DNA of 64,000 nucleotides from the NCBI RefSeq assembly GCF_024495425.1, contig NZ_JANHJR010000001.1:558001-622000 (forward strand). The letters are read 5' to 3'. Within the stretch, counting starts at the first letter, position 1, and each line of letters begins with the position of its first letter. This DNA is from Haloarchaeobius litoreus (GTDB taxonomy: Archaea; Halobacteriota; Halobacteria; Halobacteriales; Natrialbaceae). Below, one piece after another: positions 17,601-25,618 of the stretch. A program made the translations under genes and the position numbers. The notes below the pieces were generated by a model, which worked only from the letters and a program-made list of their open reading frames with translations, was not told the origin of the DNA and did not search any database.

Positions 17601-17997
17601 GCTCGACGCCTGCAACGAGCTCGCGGCCGATGTCGGTGACGAGCGGGACCGCGCACTCGTCCGGTCACACCGCGGCCTGCTCGCGCTCGCCCGTGGGGAC
17701 ACCGACGAGGCGACCGCGATACTCGGCGACGCCGTCGAGACGCTGGAGTCGCTCGACCGGTCGCCCGGCCTGGCCCGTGTCAGACGGTGGTACGGCCGGG
17801 CGCTCGATGCCGCTGGCGAGCACGAACGGGCCCGTGACGCCTACGAGGCCGCCGTCGACCAGTACGAGACCATCGGTGCGACACCCTACCTGCGGGAGAC
17901 CCTCGACGAACTCAGTCAGGTCTGTGAACGCACCGGGGCGGACGAGACGGCGGCGACGTACCGGGACCGCCTGGACGCCCTCGAGGCTAATAACTGA
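14611..17997 (+). CDS. HTH-STAND NTPase-TPR protein
   Basis: This 1128-residue protein has an N-terminal winged helix at about 14-75 (VRDLCEELDVSRSTVNRALREL), then a region at about 80-250 resembling the effector domain of haloarchaeal HTH regulators. A P-loop NTPase follows, with Walker A GPPGSGKST at 354-362 and a Walker B-like LVVVEDA near 406. A winged-helix-like stretch spans about 550-640. Helical repeats from about 735 to the end fit TPRs (SVLNSLGLIAWYQGDIDEAE, SVLSHLGIIQWERGNLEKAV). This matches STAND-type signal proteins, in which ligand sensing through repeats drives NTP-dependent oligomerisation. With its own HTH it may be a transcription regulator of the MalT kind or a defence sensor. 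It stands alone. Confidence 0.8.
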   Translation: MSPDDVASAVELLDRRRQVLGHLGGDGHHVRDLCEELDVSRSTVNRALRELEDAEWVERADDGYVRTTTGSLALQKYRDQVTALDAVQTHADALSPLPGDTPLDPAVLADATVETVSDADPFELVGRLRSAFEEASAVRGVWPTVTDDRTVSALASLADDRGAVALTVDEAVHATMRSVAPTVFGRTDTEHCRVETSDDVPARLGVFLVDAPDDRRVLVAIYDGDGNIHAVADIPATDRATSWTTSVFDTTGVPSFDRADVVSPIVAAVPEVPTWDDDTMDTLRGQGFVPVDARTLAHEGGWSPGAMLRTTPTLAAVAAGRTLDREHVVDGQRREFSVDLVDTLVAGRNLALVGPPGSGKSTVCKAVACRWRDRGLGPVCYRESDSAAVLDDPLTLASSLDAASGTPLVVVEDAVRPAANAIFETVEQLTDDVAFLFDARRSEWASPPEPIDPRRESLRREGVDVVPIPGLDDEERERLHQHVEAIVDGPIPPFDEFVADEDLADDSWGTPQATGSEGAGELLTLAHRYGNAADISLDRDRRAASPLSRNVRDVYDAVADDRNVLVVATLVNVLNATGLPVDRDLLDALALVDDGPGAHDVETAVDVLEGRVLFPDENGTELVHDEWSHRFLMRLVEEREDASAHRLFAAAVNPLFRLVTDPELRDELVRYRQGDAPTVAAFDDSPDHWRDVVVDRVYDLGRDSPSLASLYGHPKYTELTLPDSCSTLCRRKALVGRAQMYVDASEFDAGRQECERVDEIGEALEPQRKGTLLRARSLEVRSIIAEHRGEFDRSRELAEQSLALVREVDDRKGEASVLNSLGLIAWYQGDIDEAERRLRDALAIYDEVTVKQTEASVLSHLGIIQWERGNLEKAVEFFEASHQQRHEIGARQRAISTSINLGVAARDRGDLDEAVGRLRGALEEARLLGVAKQESNANRALGNVLRWRGEFDESAGYIDRALEIARDEDLRYHEYRALRGLAATRRERGELDESMRLLDACNELAADVGDERDRALVRSHRGLLALARGDTDEATAILGDAVETLESLDRSPGLARVRRWYGRALDAAGEHERARDAYEAAVDQYETIGATPYLRETLDELSQVCERTGADETAATYRDRLDALEANN

Positions 17998-18020
17998 GGC
18001 CGCCTCAGCCCCGGGTTGAT

Positions 18021-18052
18021 ACGAACTTCTTAATATATCTGGGCATATTCGT
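18021..18052 (+). promoter_or_regulatory. Promoter and inverted repeat of nikR
   Basis: CTTAATATATC (about 18028-18038) is a strong TATA box about 25 nt before ATG 18059, so the mRNA is probably leaderless. The box is bracketed by ACGAA (18021-18025) and TTCGT (18048-18052). An operator overlapping the TATA box would suit autorepression by NikR; this is inference. Confidence 0.5.
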
Positions 18053-18058
18053 TAATAC

Positions 18059-18478
18059 ATGACTGTCGTCAGCGTCTCCATGCCGGAGGAGTTACTCGAG
18101 CGTATCGACCAGTTCGCGGACGAACACGGCTACACGGGCCGGAGCGAGGTCGTCCGCGAGGCCTCCCGGAACCTGCTCGGCGAGTTCGAGGACAAGAAAC
18201 TGGAGGACAGGGAGCTCATCGGGGTCGTCACCGTCCTGTTCGACTACGAGTCCTCGAAGGTCGAACACCGGATGATGAACCTCCGCCACGAGTACGAGGA
18301 CCTCGTCGCCTCGAACGTCCACAACCACGTCGGCGACCACTACTGCATGGAACTGTTCATCCTCGAAGGGGGCCTCACGGACATCTCGACGTTCGTCGGG
18401 AAGATCCGCGCCACGAAGGACATCCTCTCCGTCGACTACTCCGTGATGCCCATCGACGACGTGGGCACCATCGCGTAG
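18059..18478 (+). CDS. nikR: Nickel-responsive regulator NikR
   Basis: This 139-residue protein has an N-terminal ribbon-helix-helix ([20 protein letters not shown], residues 3-22) and a C-terminal ACT-like metal-sensing domain. The high-affinity nickel ligands of the family are present with the right spacing: His77, His88, His90 and Cys96 ([12 protein letters not shown]). It is expected to bind DNA when loaded with nickel and repress nickel uptake genes; no nickel transporter is in this window. The next gene begins directly after its stop. Confidence 0.92.
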   Translation: MTVVSVSMPEELLERIDQFADEHGYTGRSEVVREASRNLLGEFEDKKLEDRELIGVVTVLFDYESSKVEHRMMNLRHEYEDLVASNVHNHVGDHYCMELFILEGGLTDISTFVGKIRATKDILSVDYSVMPIDDVGTIA

Positions 18479-19126
18479 ATGTCCGACCAGACCGTCCTCG
18501 TCGTCCGCAACGAGGTCGACCCCGACGCCGAGTACCACGAGGAGGCGCTGCTCGCGCAGTTCGAAGCCCCCCGCGTCGTCCGGTACCCGGACGGCGACAG
18601 CCCCTCGCTCGACGGCGTCGACGCCGTCGTCCTCACTGGCAGCACCGCCGGCGTGTACGAGGCCGACGACCACCCCTGGATGGCCGACGAGATGGCGCTC
18701 GTCGACGAACTCCTCGACCGCGAGATTCCGACGCTCGCCGTCTGCTTCGGCCACCAGCTCGTCAACGCTGCCCTCGGCGGCACCGTCGAGCACCTCGGCA
18801 CGACCGCGACGCTGGTCGACGTCGAGTTCGCTGACGACCCGCTGTTCGACGGCGTCGACCCGGTCGTCCCCGCGGTCCACGGCGACGCCGTCACCGAGGC
18901 GGGCGACGGGCTCGATGTCGTCGCGTCCGCCGAGCACTGCCACGTGTTCGGCACGCGACACCGGGAGGCACCGCTGTGGACGGTGCAGTTCCACCCCGAG
19001 TTCACCGCCGCTCACCGCGACCGACTCGTGGCCGACTTCGGCTGGGAGGACGGCGGTCACGAGTTCGACGACGTCGATGCGACGCGGGTGTACGAGAACT
19101 TCCTGCGACTGGCCGCCGACCGCTGA
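18479..19126 (+). CDS. Class I glutamine amidotransferase-like protein
   Basis: This 215-residue protein has a GATase1 fold with nucleophile Cys89 (LAVCFGHQLV), oxyanion region LTGSTAGVYE, and His172 and Glu174 (VQFHPEF). It resembles GMP synthase subunit A-like stand-alone amidotransferases. No synthetase partner is adjacent, so the acceptor is unknown; some members act as peptidases or hydrolases. Its ATG follows the nikR stop with no gap, so the two are almost certainly co-transcribed and coupled. Confidence 0.85.
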   Translation: MSDQTVLVVRNEVDPDAEYHEEALLAQFEAPRVVRYPDGDSPSLDGVDAVVLTGSTAGVYEADDHPWMADEMALVDELLDREIPTLAVCFGHQLVNAALGGTVEHLGTTATLVDVEFADDPLFDGVDPVVPAVHGDAVTEAGDGLDVVASAEHCHVFGTRHREAPLWTVQFHPEFTAAHRDRLVADFGWEDGGHEFDDVDATRVYENFLRLAADR

Positions 19127-19140
19127 CGGCGGGCCGTCGA

Positions 19141-20853
19141 CTACCGACTGCGCTCCTCGCTCCCCGTCAGTGACGCGACCGCCTCGCGCTCACGGGCCGT
19201 GGCGACGACCGAGCGGATCGAGGACCCGTCGAGCCGGTACTCGCCGGTCGACTTCTCGCGGGCGACGACGCCCTCGCGCCGCAGTTCGGTGAGCGCGCTC
19301 TGGATGCGGTCGCTTCCGGTGTCGACGAACGTCGCGAGGTCGTCCACCGTCATCGGAGCCTTCTCGCCGAGCACCGTGACGACCTCCCAGGTGTAGCGTT
19401 CGTTGCAGTCCGCCTCCCGGATGGCTCGCTCGACCCGCTCCGCGATTGGCTCCGTCTCGACGAGTTCCGTCACGTCCGCTGTCGCGTCGAGGCTGTCCGC
19501 CGTCGCGGTGCTCGTCGCCTCGTCTCCCCGCCCGGAGCGCCGCCGCTGGAGCTGGTCGACGGCCATCTCGAGGAACGCGATGCGGTCCCGCTGGTCCTGC
19601 ACCACGTCGGCGTCGACGTCGCCCTCCCGCAACGAATTGGCCTCCTCGCGCAGGCTCTCGTTGCGTTTCTCCAGTCGCTCGACCTCGCCCTCCAGCTCGC
19701 GCACCCGTCGCCGGAGCTGGTTGCGCTCGGCCTCGACCTCGGCGTTGGTCTGTTCCTCGTCGCCGTCCTCGGACACGTCGCTGTCGTCGCCGGTGGGGAG
19801 CGTCGACTGCTCGCCGGGCGTCTCGATGCCGGTGTTGCCCGCGACGGCGTCGGCCATCTGTTTCGCGGCGTTCGAGATGTCCTTCGCGCGTTCGAGCTCC
19901 TCCTCCAGCGTCTCGATGCGCTGTTCTTTCTTCTCCACCTCGGCCTCGAGTTCGAGGATGCGGTTCTCGCGGTGGGACTTCTCCTCGCTGATCTCCTCCA
20001 GGTCGTCCACCAGCGCGTCGCTGACCGACTTCAGCTCGGGCCGTTCGAAATCTTCCAGACCGGGTGTCGCGCCGGCGTCGAACGTGCGCTTGCGCCGGAA
20101 CTGCACCGTCTGGACCTGCCCGTCGGCCCAGTCGGACATCACGAAGGCCTGGCCTGCGTCGAGTTCGGTCACGCGCTCCTCGTAGTCGCTGCCGAGGATC
20201 CGACCGACGACGTTCGTGTCGTTCTCCCAGGTGAGGCGGTGCCAGACCAGCCAGTTCGCCTGTGTGATGAAGTCCTTCTTCACGTCGGCCGGTCGCTGGC
20301 TGATGCCGACGATGCCCAGCCCGTGCTTGCGGCCTCGCTTGCCGATCTTGATGAGCATCTTGCCCGTCTCGTCCATCCCGCCACCCTCCGGGATGTACTC
20401 GTGGACCTCCTCGACGACCAGCAGGAACGGTTTCTTCAGCTTCTTCTCCTTCGCGAACAGGTGCTTCGCGGTCTCGAGGATGAGCTCGTTCGCCTCGCTT
20501 TCGTCCAGGTAGCCCGACACGTCGAGGATGATGGGGACGTTCTCCTCCAGCGCGAGGTTCGCCATCCGCTCGGCGTGCTCGGGTGCGATCTGGATGTCGC
20601 ACTCCTCGTCGGCCCCGGCGTGGAGCAGCTCGTACTCCTCCTTCAGGCCGTAGTACTCGCCGTCCGTGTCGACGATGAGCAGCGGGAACCCGGCCTCCAG
20701 CAGCTCCTCGGCGATGACGCTCGCCGAGTTCGACTTCCCCGAGCCGGACTTGCCCGTCACGAAGCCACGCCCGGTCAGCAGTTCCACGACGGGTACCTCC
20801 ACGGCCGCCCCGTCAACCGTCTCTCCCAGTAGAATCTCTTTCGTCTCGCTCAT
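19141..20853 (-). CDS. HerA-like ATPase with coiled coil and C-terminal winged helix
   Basis: This 570-residue protein has an N-terminal HerA/DUF87 P-loop ATPase with Walker A GKSGSGKS at 34-41, Walker B LLVVEEVHEY near 150 and a GISQRP sensor motif. An acidic, long coiled coil follows at about 290-440 (ELEAEVEKKEQRIETLEEEL), then a C-terminal winged helix at about 490-555 (MTVDDLATFVDTGSDRIQSA). HerA-family enzymes pump or translocate DNA as hexamers. No nurA, mre11 or rad50 is beside it, so this is a separate haloarchaeal paralogue of unknown role. Confidence 0.88.
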   Translation of the reverse strand: MSETKEILLGETVDGAAVEVPVVELLTGRGFVTGKSGSGKSNSASVIAEELLEAGFPLLIVDTDGEYYGLKEEYELLHAGADEECDIQIAPEHAERMANLALEENVPIILDVSGYLDESEANELILETAKHLFAKEKKLKKPFLLVVEEVHEYIPEGGGMDETGKMLIKIGKRGRKHGLGIVGISQRPADVKKDFITQANWLVWHRLTWENDTNVVGRILGSDYEERVTELDAGQAFVMSDWADGQVQTVQFRRKRTFDAGATPGLEDFERPELKSVSDALVDDLEEISEEKSHRENRILELEAEVEKKEQRIETLEEELERAKDISNAAKQMADAVAGNTGIETPGEQSTLPTGDDSDVSEDGDEEQTNAEVEAERNQLRRRVRELEGEVERLEKRNESLREEANSLREGDVDADVVQDQRDRIAFLEMAVDQLQRRRSGRGDEATSTATADSLDATADVTELVETEPIAERVERAIREADCNERYTWEVVTVLGEKAPMTVDDLATFVDTGSDRIQSALTELRREGVVAREKSTGEYRLDGSSIRSVVATAREREAVASLTGSEERSR

Positions 20854-20910
20854 ACCCGTCCTGCGCGGATACTTTCACCCGGGCTACCTGTATCTTTCCG
20901 TGGGGGTCGG

Positions 20911-22191
20911 CTACACCTGGTGGATCTCGGCGCGTTCGCCCTGGTACACCTCTGGGATGTCGCCGATGCTCCAGCCGGGGTTCGTCGTCTCGATGTAGGC
21001 GTAGGTCCGGCCCTCGTGGTGGTACCTGAACCCCTCGATATCGGGCCCCCAGATGCCGACACCCATGTGCCCTGGCGGCTGGATGAGCACGGCGTCCTTG
21101 TTGAACGCCGGTGCCTCGAGCACGGCCGCGAGCAGGATTGCAGTGTCCTCGCAGTCGTTCTGGCCGTCAACCAGGCTCTCCAGCATGAACTTCGTGTAGT
21201 CGTCGAAACCGGCGCTCACGCTGTCCAACGCGTACGGGAGCGACTGGACGAAGTCCACCGCGAACTCCACCTTCGCGTGCTCGCTCGTCGCCCCGTTCGA
21301 CTCGGCTTCCTCCTTGAGAAGTGTCGCGAGCTCGTTCGCCGTCCCGTTGACGAGTTCGACGGTGACGTACTCGTCCCTGGCGCGGCCCCGCGACCGACGC
21401 CACGACTGCTCGTGGGCCGATTTGAACGCGAGCATGTTCACCTCCCAGTCGCGCCCCGCCGTCCGACCGTTCAGCGTCAGCAGGTACGCGCCCTCGATGG
21501 GCGTCCGGCCGTAGCGGCTGCCGTGTGACTCGCCCGGCTCCTCCTGGCTCGGCGCGCGTCGGATCCGCTGCTCGCCGGAGTAGACGACGAACGGGTCCGT
21601 CTCCATGACGAACTCCGTCCGGTCGGCGTCGACGTCGTCGATGTCCGCGTCGCCCGGCAGCAGGAAGACGACGTACTGCAGGCGTTCGTTCCGCGGCGCG
21701 GTCGACAGGTCGAAGTCGACGGTGATGGACTGTCGCCGCTGGGACCGCTGGAAGCGCTCGCTCGTCGCCTCGGCGATCACCTGCTGTCGGGGGTACTCCA
21801 TCAGCGCGACGTACAGCTTCCCGACGTCGGAGTCGCCGACGGGCTGGTCGGGGTACACCTCGACCTCCAGCCCGTCGATGCTGTAGGACTTCACGTGGGT
21901 CCGGTTGCGCCAGTACTCGTCGGTCACGGTGAGCTCGCCGCCGTCCGACGGCGACGCCGCGGGCTGAGGTTCGCCCTCGGGCGGTGCCGGAGCGCGCTTC
22001 AGGGAGACCAGCGGCAGGTCCTCCACGCGCCGGAGGGAGTCGTCCTGCGGTCGAACGAGATCACCACGGTCGACCGGGTTGCTCCGACGTCTGCCGGGGT
22101 CGTCGTCCGTCGGCACCTGCACCTTGCTGACACACCCGCCCAGAAGGGACGCCGCGCCAGCGCAGGCTCCGAGCAGGTGCCGTCGCTTCAT
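20911..22191 (-). CDS. Lipoprotein with transglutaminase-like domain
   Basis: This 426-residue exported protein has the signal MKRRHLLGACAGAASLLGGC (Tat-like RR, Cys lipobox at residue 20). After an extended region, the C-terminal ~120 residues carry a transglutaminase/cysteine-protease-like core with Cys347 in GQNDCEDTAILLAAVL and His375 in PPGHMGVG. Such domains in archaea are predicted papain-fold proteases or amidases on the outer surface. The start is fixed by the signal peptide. It lies 57 bp upstream of the HerA-like gene on the same strand. Confidence 0.85.
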   Translation of the reverse strand: MKRRHLLGACAGAASLLGGCVSKVQVPTDDDPGRRRSNPVDRGDLVRPQDDSLRRVEDLPLVSLKRAPAPPEGEPQPAASPSDGGELTVTDEYWRNRTHVKSYSIDGLEVEVYPDQPVGDSDVGKLYVALMEYPRQQVIAEATSERFQRSQRRQSITVDFDLSTAPRNERLQYVVFLLPGDADIDDVDADRTEFVMETDPFVVYSGEQRIRRAPSQEEPGESHGSRYGRTPIEGAYLLTLNGRTAGRDWEVNMLAFKSAHEQSWRRSRGRARDEYVTVELVNGTANELATLLKEEAESNGATSEHAKVEFAVDFVQSLPYALDSVSAGFDDYTKFMLESLVDGQNDCEDTAILLAAVLEAPAFNKDAVLIQPPGHMGVGIWGPDIEGFRYHHEGRTYAYIETTNPGWSIGDIPEVYQGERAEIHQV

Positions 22192-22427
22192 GTTGTCCTG
22201 TCGTAACGACCCGGAGGTTATAAAGCATACTGTTATCCATTCACACAGGTAACCCCGTTATGGCGTCGCTACCGAGGCGAACCGACCGTTACCTTCCGTC
22301 TCGGTCAGACAGTCCGACCTGTCACGCTGCCGGCCATCGAACGAGCCGTGGCGTACTGGCGACGGACGAGGCATCGAACGATGCGTTTCGAACAGGTGGG
22401 CGGTAGATCCGGACCGGGAGAACGCAC

Positions 22428-22874
22428 CTAGCTTTCCGGGGTGGCACCGCCGAACTCGAACGCGGACTCCGACGACGAGGCCCGCTCCCCGGCGCGTTCG
22501 GCCAACCTCTCGCTGAGTTCCTCGGCTTCCCGCTCGTCCGCGGACGCGCCTGCGCCGGGGAGCTCCTCGCGGTCGGTACTGGCGGGCTCGAAGTCGATGA
22601 CCTCCGTCTCCTTCGGGATCGCGTGGATCTCGATGCCGCGCCACTCGCCGTCGACGCCGAGCAGCGCCTCGGAGAACCCGGTATCCTCGTTGCCCGGCAC
22701 GGCGTTCTGGACGAACCGCATCTGCGCGTGGTTCAGCTCGAACTCCTCGGCCCACTCCTCGTCCATGCCGTCCAGTCGGTGGAACTGCTTGATGGCGATC
22801 TGGTCGAGGATGGCCTCGCTCTCGTGGTGCTCGAAGAACTCGTCGACGGTCTGGGTGATGAGTCTAAAGGAGAG
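22428..22874 (-). pseudogene. C-terminal remnant of a VirB4/TraC-like conjugation ATPase
   Basis: The frame from about 22874 (RLITQTVDEFFEHHESEAIL) through IKQFHRLDGMDEEWAEEF and RGIEIHAIPKETEVIDFE to the stop resembles the C-terminal end of haloarchaeal VirB4-like ATPases of conjugative or integrative elements. The Walker A and B domain that should precede it is absent, and the frame upstream (to 22955) is unrelated AT-richer sequence. The family assignment is from memory. I infer a truncated leftover of an integrated element. Confidence 0.6.
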
Positions 22875-22928
22875 GTCGTGGTGCCGTTGGTGTCGTCTTG
22901 CTCCCGACACACCCTCACTTACTTTCCG

Positions 22929-22944
22929 TATGTGAATACATACA
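22929..22944. repeat. Inverted repeat at the edge of the VirB4 remnant
   Basis: GTATGTgaatACATAC is a perfect 6-bp inverted repeat with a four-base loop, in an AT-rich stretch (about 22915-23060) between the ATPase remnant and the membrane protein gene. It might be an operator or the scar of an element end. Confidence 0.5.
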
Positions 22945-23090
22945 GAATTAATCATAGATATTTACTTTTAATTATCTGTCGTTCTACAGTTACTCACGAA
23001 TCTGTAAAATCCACAGACAGACTGGTCGAGACGTCGCTGTTCGGCAGAAATCTTGATACCGGGTGCAACCCAGTTACGGACGAGTTCCAC

Positions 23091-23639
23091 GTGGGCGAAC
23101 TGATACCACTCGTCGTCGCCGAGAACCTCCCCTGGTGGCTCGGTGTCCCCCTCGCGCAGCTCCTGTTGCTGCTGGGGGGCATCGCCATCGAGAAGACCTA
23201 CGTCAACCGTGTGACGCCGTTCACCGGCGCGATGGCGGTGTTCGTCCACGTGCTCGTCTCCGGGGAGTCCTCCATCTGGACCGGGCTCTATCTGGACCTG
23301 GGGCTCGTCCTCGGCCTGTTCGGTGTCTGGGCCTACGCGGAGAACATCGTCGTCAACAGACCGGAGTTCAAGCTCCTGGCGTACTTCGCCTACGCTCCCC
23401 TGACGGTGGTACTCGTCGTCCTCCTGCCGAGCTGGCTGCTGTTCCCCGCGCTCGTCGTCGGCGCGGTGGTGAACTTCAAGCTCGTCGAGGAGCTGGAGCC
23501 GGCGAAGCCGTACTACTTCGGCCACCCGGACGAGGAGCGCGACGACGGCGGGGCCGACATGGGCGACGTCATCACGGTCGTCAAAGAGCGCGTTCGGGAC
23601 CTTCAGGAGACCGTCGAGGCCCAGCGCGAGGCGAGCTAG
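23091..23639 (+). CDS. Multi-pass membrane protein, unknown function
   Basis: This 182-residue protein has about four to five hydrophobic segments in its first 130 residues (PLAQLLLLLGGIAIE, AMAVFVHVLVSG, LGLVLGLFGVWAYAENI, TVVLVVLLPSWLLFPALVV). A charged cytosolic tail ends in a short helix (MGDVITVVKERVRDLQETVE). The start is taken as GTG 23091 because no ATG lies nearby in frame and the AT-rich sequence upstream, with TTGATACC at about 23053, could be its promoter. The 3' end overlaps the convergent next gene by four bases. Confidence 0.6.
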   Translation: MGELIPLVVAENLPWWLGVPLAQLLLLLGGIAIEKTYVNRVTPFTGAMAVFVHVLVSGESSIWTGLYLDLGLVLGLFGVWAYAENIVVNRPEFKLLAYFAYAPLTVVLVVLLPSWLLFPALVVGAVVNFKLVEELEPAKPYYFGHPDEERDDGGADMGDVITVVKERVRDLQETVEAQREAS

Positions 23640-24634
23640 AGCCGGTCGAGCAGGCGTTCGTACAGAGCCTCCTCACGGTCGGCGACCGCCAGGACGGCGT
23701 CGCTCGCGGCGTCGTAGGCGCGCTGGCTCTCGTCCGGGTCGTCCGCGAGGCCGGCCTGCTTCAGATGCTGGGCGACGGTGCCCCAGTCGTCGTCGATACC
23801 GTGGACCTCGGCGACGACTTCGTCGTCCACCGCATCGAGTTCGGGGGCGACCTCCTCGACGAAGGGCGCGAACAGTCCGCGGAACGCGCTCCCACCGGTC
23901 CCGCGCTTCTCGACGTTCTGGTACGCGAAGCGGGTACACCAGTCGGCGTCGGGCAGGTCGGGCCAGTCGGGGAGCGAGCGGCCGAACGCGCGCAGGCCGT
24001 CGAGCCCGTTGGTCGCGTCGCCCTTCCAGGTCATCGAGTCCGGGTCGAGCATCGCCCGCGCGGTCGTCCGGAGGCCGTCCCGGGCGGCGTCGGCGACAGA
24101 CCGGCTCGGGTCGTCGACCGCGACCAGCCAGTCGTTCGTCAGCTCGCCGAAGAAGCCGTGTTCGGAGCCCATCGCAGCACGCAGGTTCTCGAGCGAGAGC
24201 CGCTTGAGGTCGTCGTGCTCGCTGTCGGCGAGCGTCACCGACTCCTCGTCGTAGTCGACGGCGACGACGACGTGCGGGCTGAAGTGGACGTCGGAGTCGT
24301 AGTAGGGGAGGTAGAAGATGTCGACGAACAACAGGACCGGCCGGCCGGCGTCGAGGTGTGCGGTCACGTCGTCCCACGCCGCCTCGAAGGGCTGGCCCGA
24401 ATCCCGCTCGACGGTGACGTCCAGGTGCTCGAAGAATGCCGTCTCCAGCCACGGCGTGCGCCCGACGAACTGCTTCGACGGTCCCTCCTCGGACTCGATG
24501 TAGCTGAAGCCGAGTCCCGCGCCGATACCGAAGCACATCGGCTCGGAGAGTCCCCACCGCCGGTACGTCGCCACGTCGGTCAGCGACGTGGAGCCGCAGT
24601 GGGCCCCCGCCGCGTGCTCGAATCCGTCCAACAT
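23636..24634 (-). CDS. BtrH-like/DUF4872 protein
   Basis: This 332-residue protein resembles proteins with a butirosin BtrH N-terminal domain followed by DUF4872. The papain-like N-terminal half begins GAHCGSTSL, with candidate catalytic Cys13 preceded by His12, and has a later histidine region DVHFSPHVVVAVDYDEESV and ADSEH. BtrH itself is an acyltransferase moving an acyl group from a carrier protein to an aminoglycoside; most homologues are uncharacterised. No biosynthetic cluster is adjacent. The start at 24634 puts the HC motif near the N-terminus as in the family. Confidence 0.75.
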   Translation of the reverse strand: MLDGFEHAAGAHCGSTSLTDVATYRRWGLSEPMCFGIGAGLGFSYIESEEGPSKQFVGRTPWLETAFFEHLDVTVERDSGQPFEAAWDDVTAHLDAGRPVLLFVDIFYLPYYDSDVHFSPHVVVAVDYDEESVTLADSEHDDLKRLSLENLRAAMGSEHGFFGELTNDWLVAVDDPSRSVADAARDGLRTTARAMLDPDSMTWKGDATNGLDGLRAFGRSLPDWPDLPDADWCTRFAYQNVEKRGTGGSAFRGLFAPFVEEVAPELDAVDDEVVAEVHGIDDDWGTVAQHLKQAGLADDPDESQRAYDAASDAVLAVADREEALYERLLDRL

Positions 24635-24753
24635 GTTCCGACCGAGGGCGTGGGGCTAAAAATCGGTGCCGGAACGCGTCGGCCACGTGTCCGGCGACCC
24701 GCCCCCGTCCTCACGTCCCGGGGTTTGACGGCGCTGGCACACCGACAGACGCC

Positions 24754-25542
24754 ATGGCCGACATCTCGCTCACACCGGTCCGGCGGGGCCGGCTCGTCGT
24801 CGACGGGGGCTACCTGTTCGAGGACGTGGGGCTGGGAACCGCATCGGACCCCTCGCCCACCCACGACCGCGTCGAGTGCCCCGTCTACAACGTCGTCGTC
24901 GAGCATCCGGAAGCGACCATACTCTGGGATACCGGCTCGCATCCCGATGCGGCCGACGGTCACTGGCCCGCTGCGATGTACGACGCGTTCACCCACGAGG
25001 GCCTGCGACCCCTGCGTGAGGACCTCGACGCCGCAGGCTTCGACCTCGCCGACGTCGACGCCGTCGTCCAGAGCCACCTCCACCTAGACCACGCTGGCGG
25101 CCTGGACGCGTTCGCGGGCACCGACGTCCCGGTCTACGTCCACCGCGCGGAGTTCAGCTTCGCGTACCTGAGTGCGAAGACCGGTGCGGGCGACGCCGCC
25201 TACCTTGCACCTGACTTCGACCACGACCTGGACTGGCGGCTCGTCTCCGGCGAGCGCGCCACACCCTTCCGCGACGTCGACCTCGTCCACCTGCCCGGAC
25301 ACTCCCCTGGGCTCGTCGCGACGGTCATCCACCGCGAGGCGGACACCGTGATTCTGGCGGGCGACGTGGGCTTCGTCGACGAGAACGTCGACGACCGCCG
25401 GCCGATGGACGGCTCGCTGCTCTGGAACAAGGCCGCGTGGTTCGACAGCCTCGACCGGCTCGCCGACCTGCGGCGACGCCACGACGCGACGGTCCTGACC
25501 GGGCACGACCCTGACGCCCCCGACCGGCTCGACGAGCTCTGA
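24754..25542 (+). CDS. Metallo-beta-lactamase-fold lactonase-like hydrolase
   Basis: This 262-residue protein has the dinuclear metal motif HLHLDH with His108, His110, Asp112 and His113, later His in LPGHSPG, Asp in LAGDVGF and His in LTGHD. The overall layout (VECPVYNVVVEHPEATILWDTG) resembles the AttM/AiiA-like N-acyl-homoserine lactonase family, which opens lactone rings. Whether this one acts on a signal molecule or another lactone cannot be told from sequence. Confidence 0.82.
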   Translation: MADISLTPVRRGRLVVDGGYLFEDVGLGTASDPSPTHDRVECPVYNVVVEHPEATILWDTGSHPDAADGHWPAAMYDAFTHEGLRPLREDLDAAGFDLADVDAVVQSHLHLDHAGGLDAFAGTDVPVYVHRAEFSFAYLSAKTGAGDAAYLAPDFDHDLDWRLVSGERATPFRDVDLVHLPGHSPGLVATVIHREADTVILAGDVGFVDENVDDRRPMDGSLLWNKAAWFDSLDRLADLRRRHDATVLTGHDPDAPDRLDEL

Positions 25543-25618
25543 GGCCGGGGCCGCCACACCGCCGCGTCCGGACCGCCGGCTCCCAATCGCTTTTCACGGT
25601 TCCAGTGCATCCCGAGGT

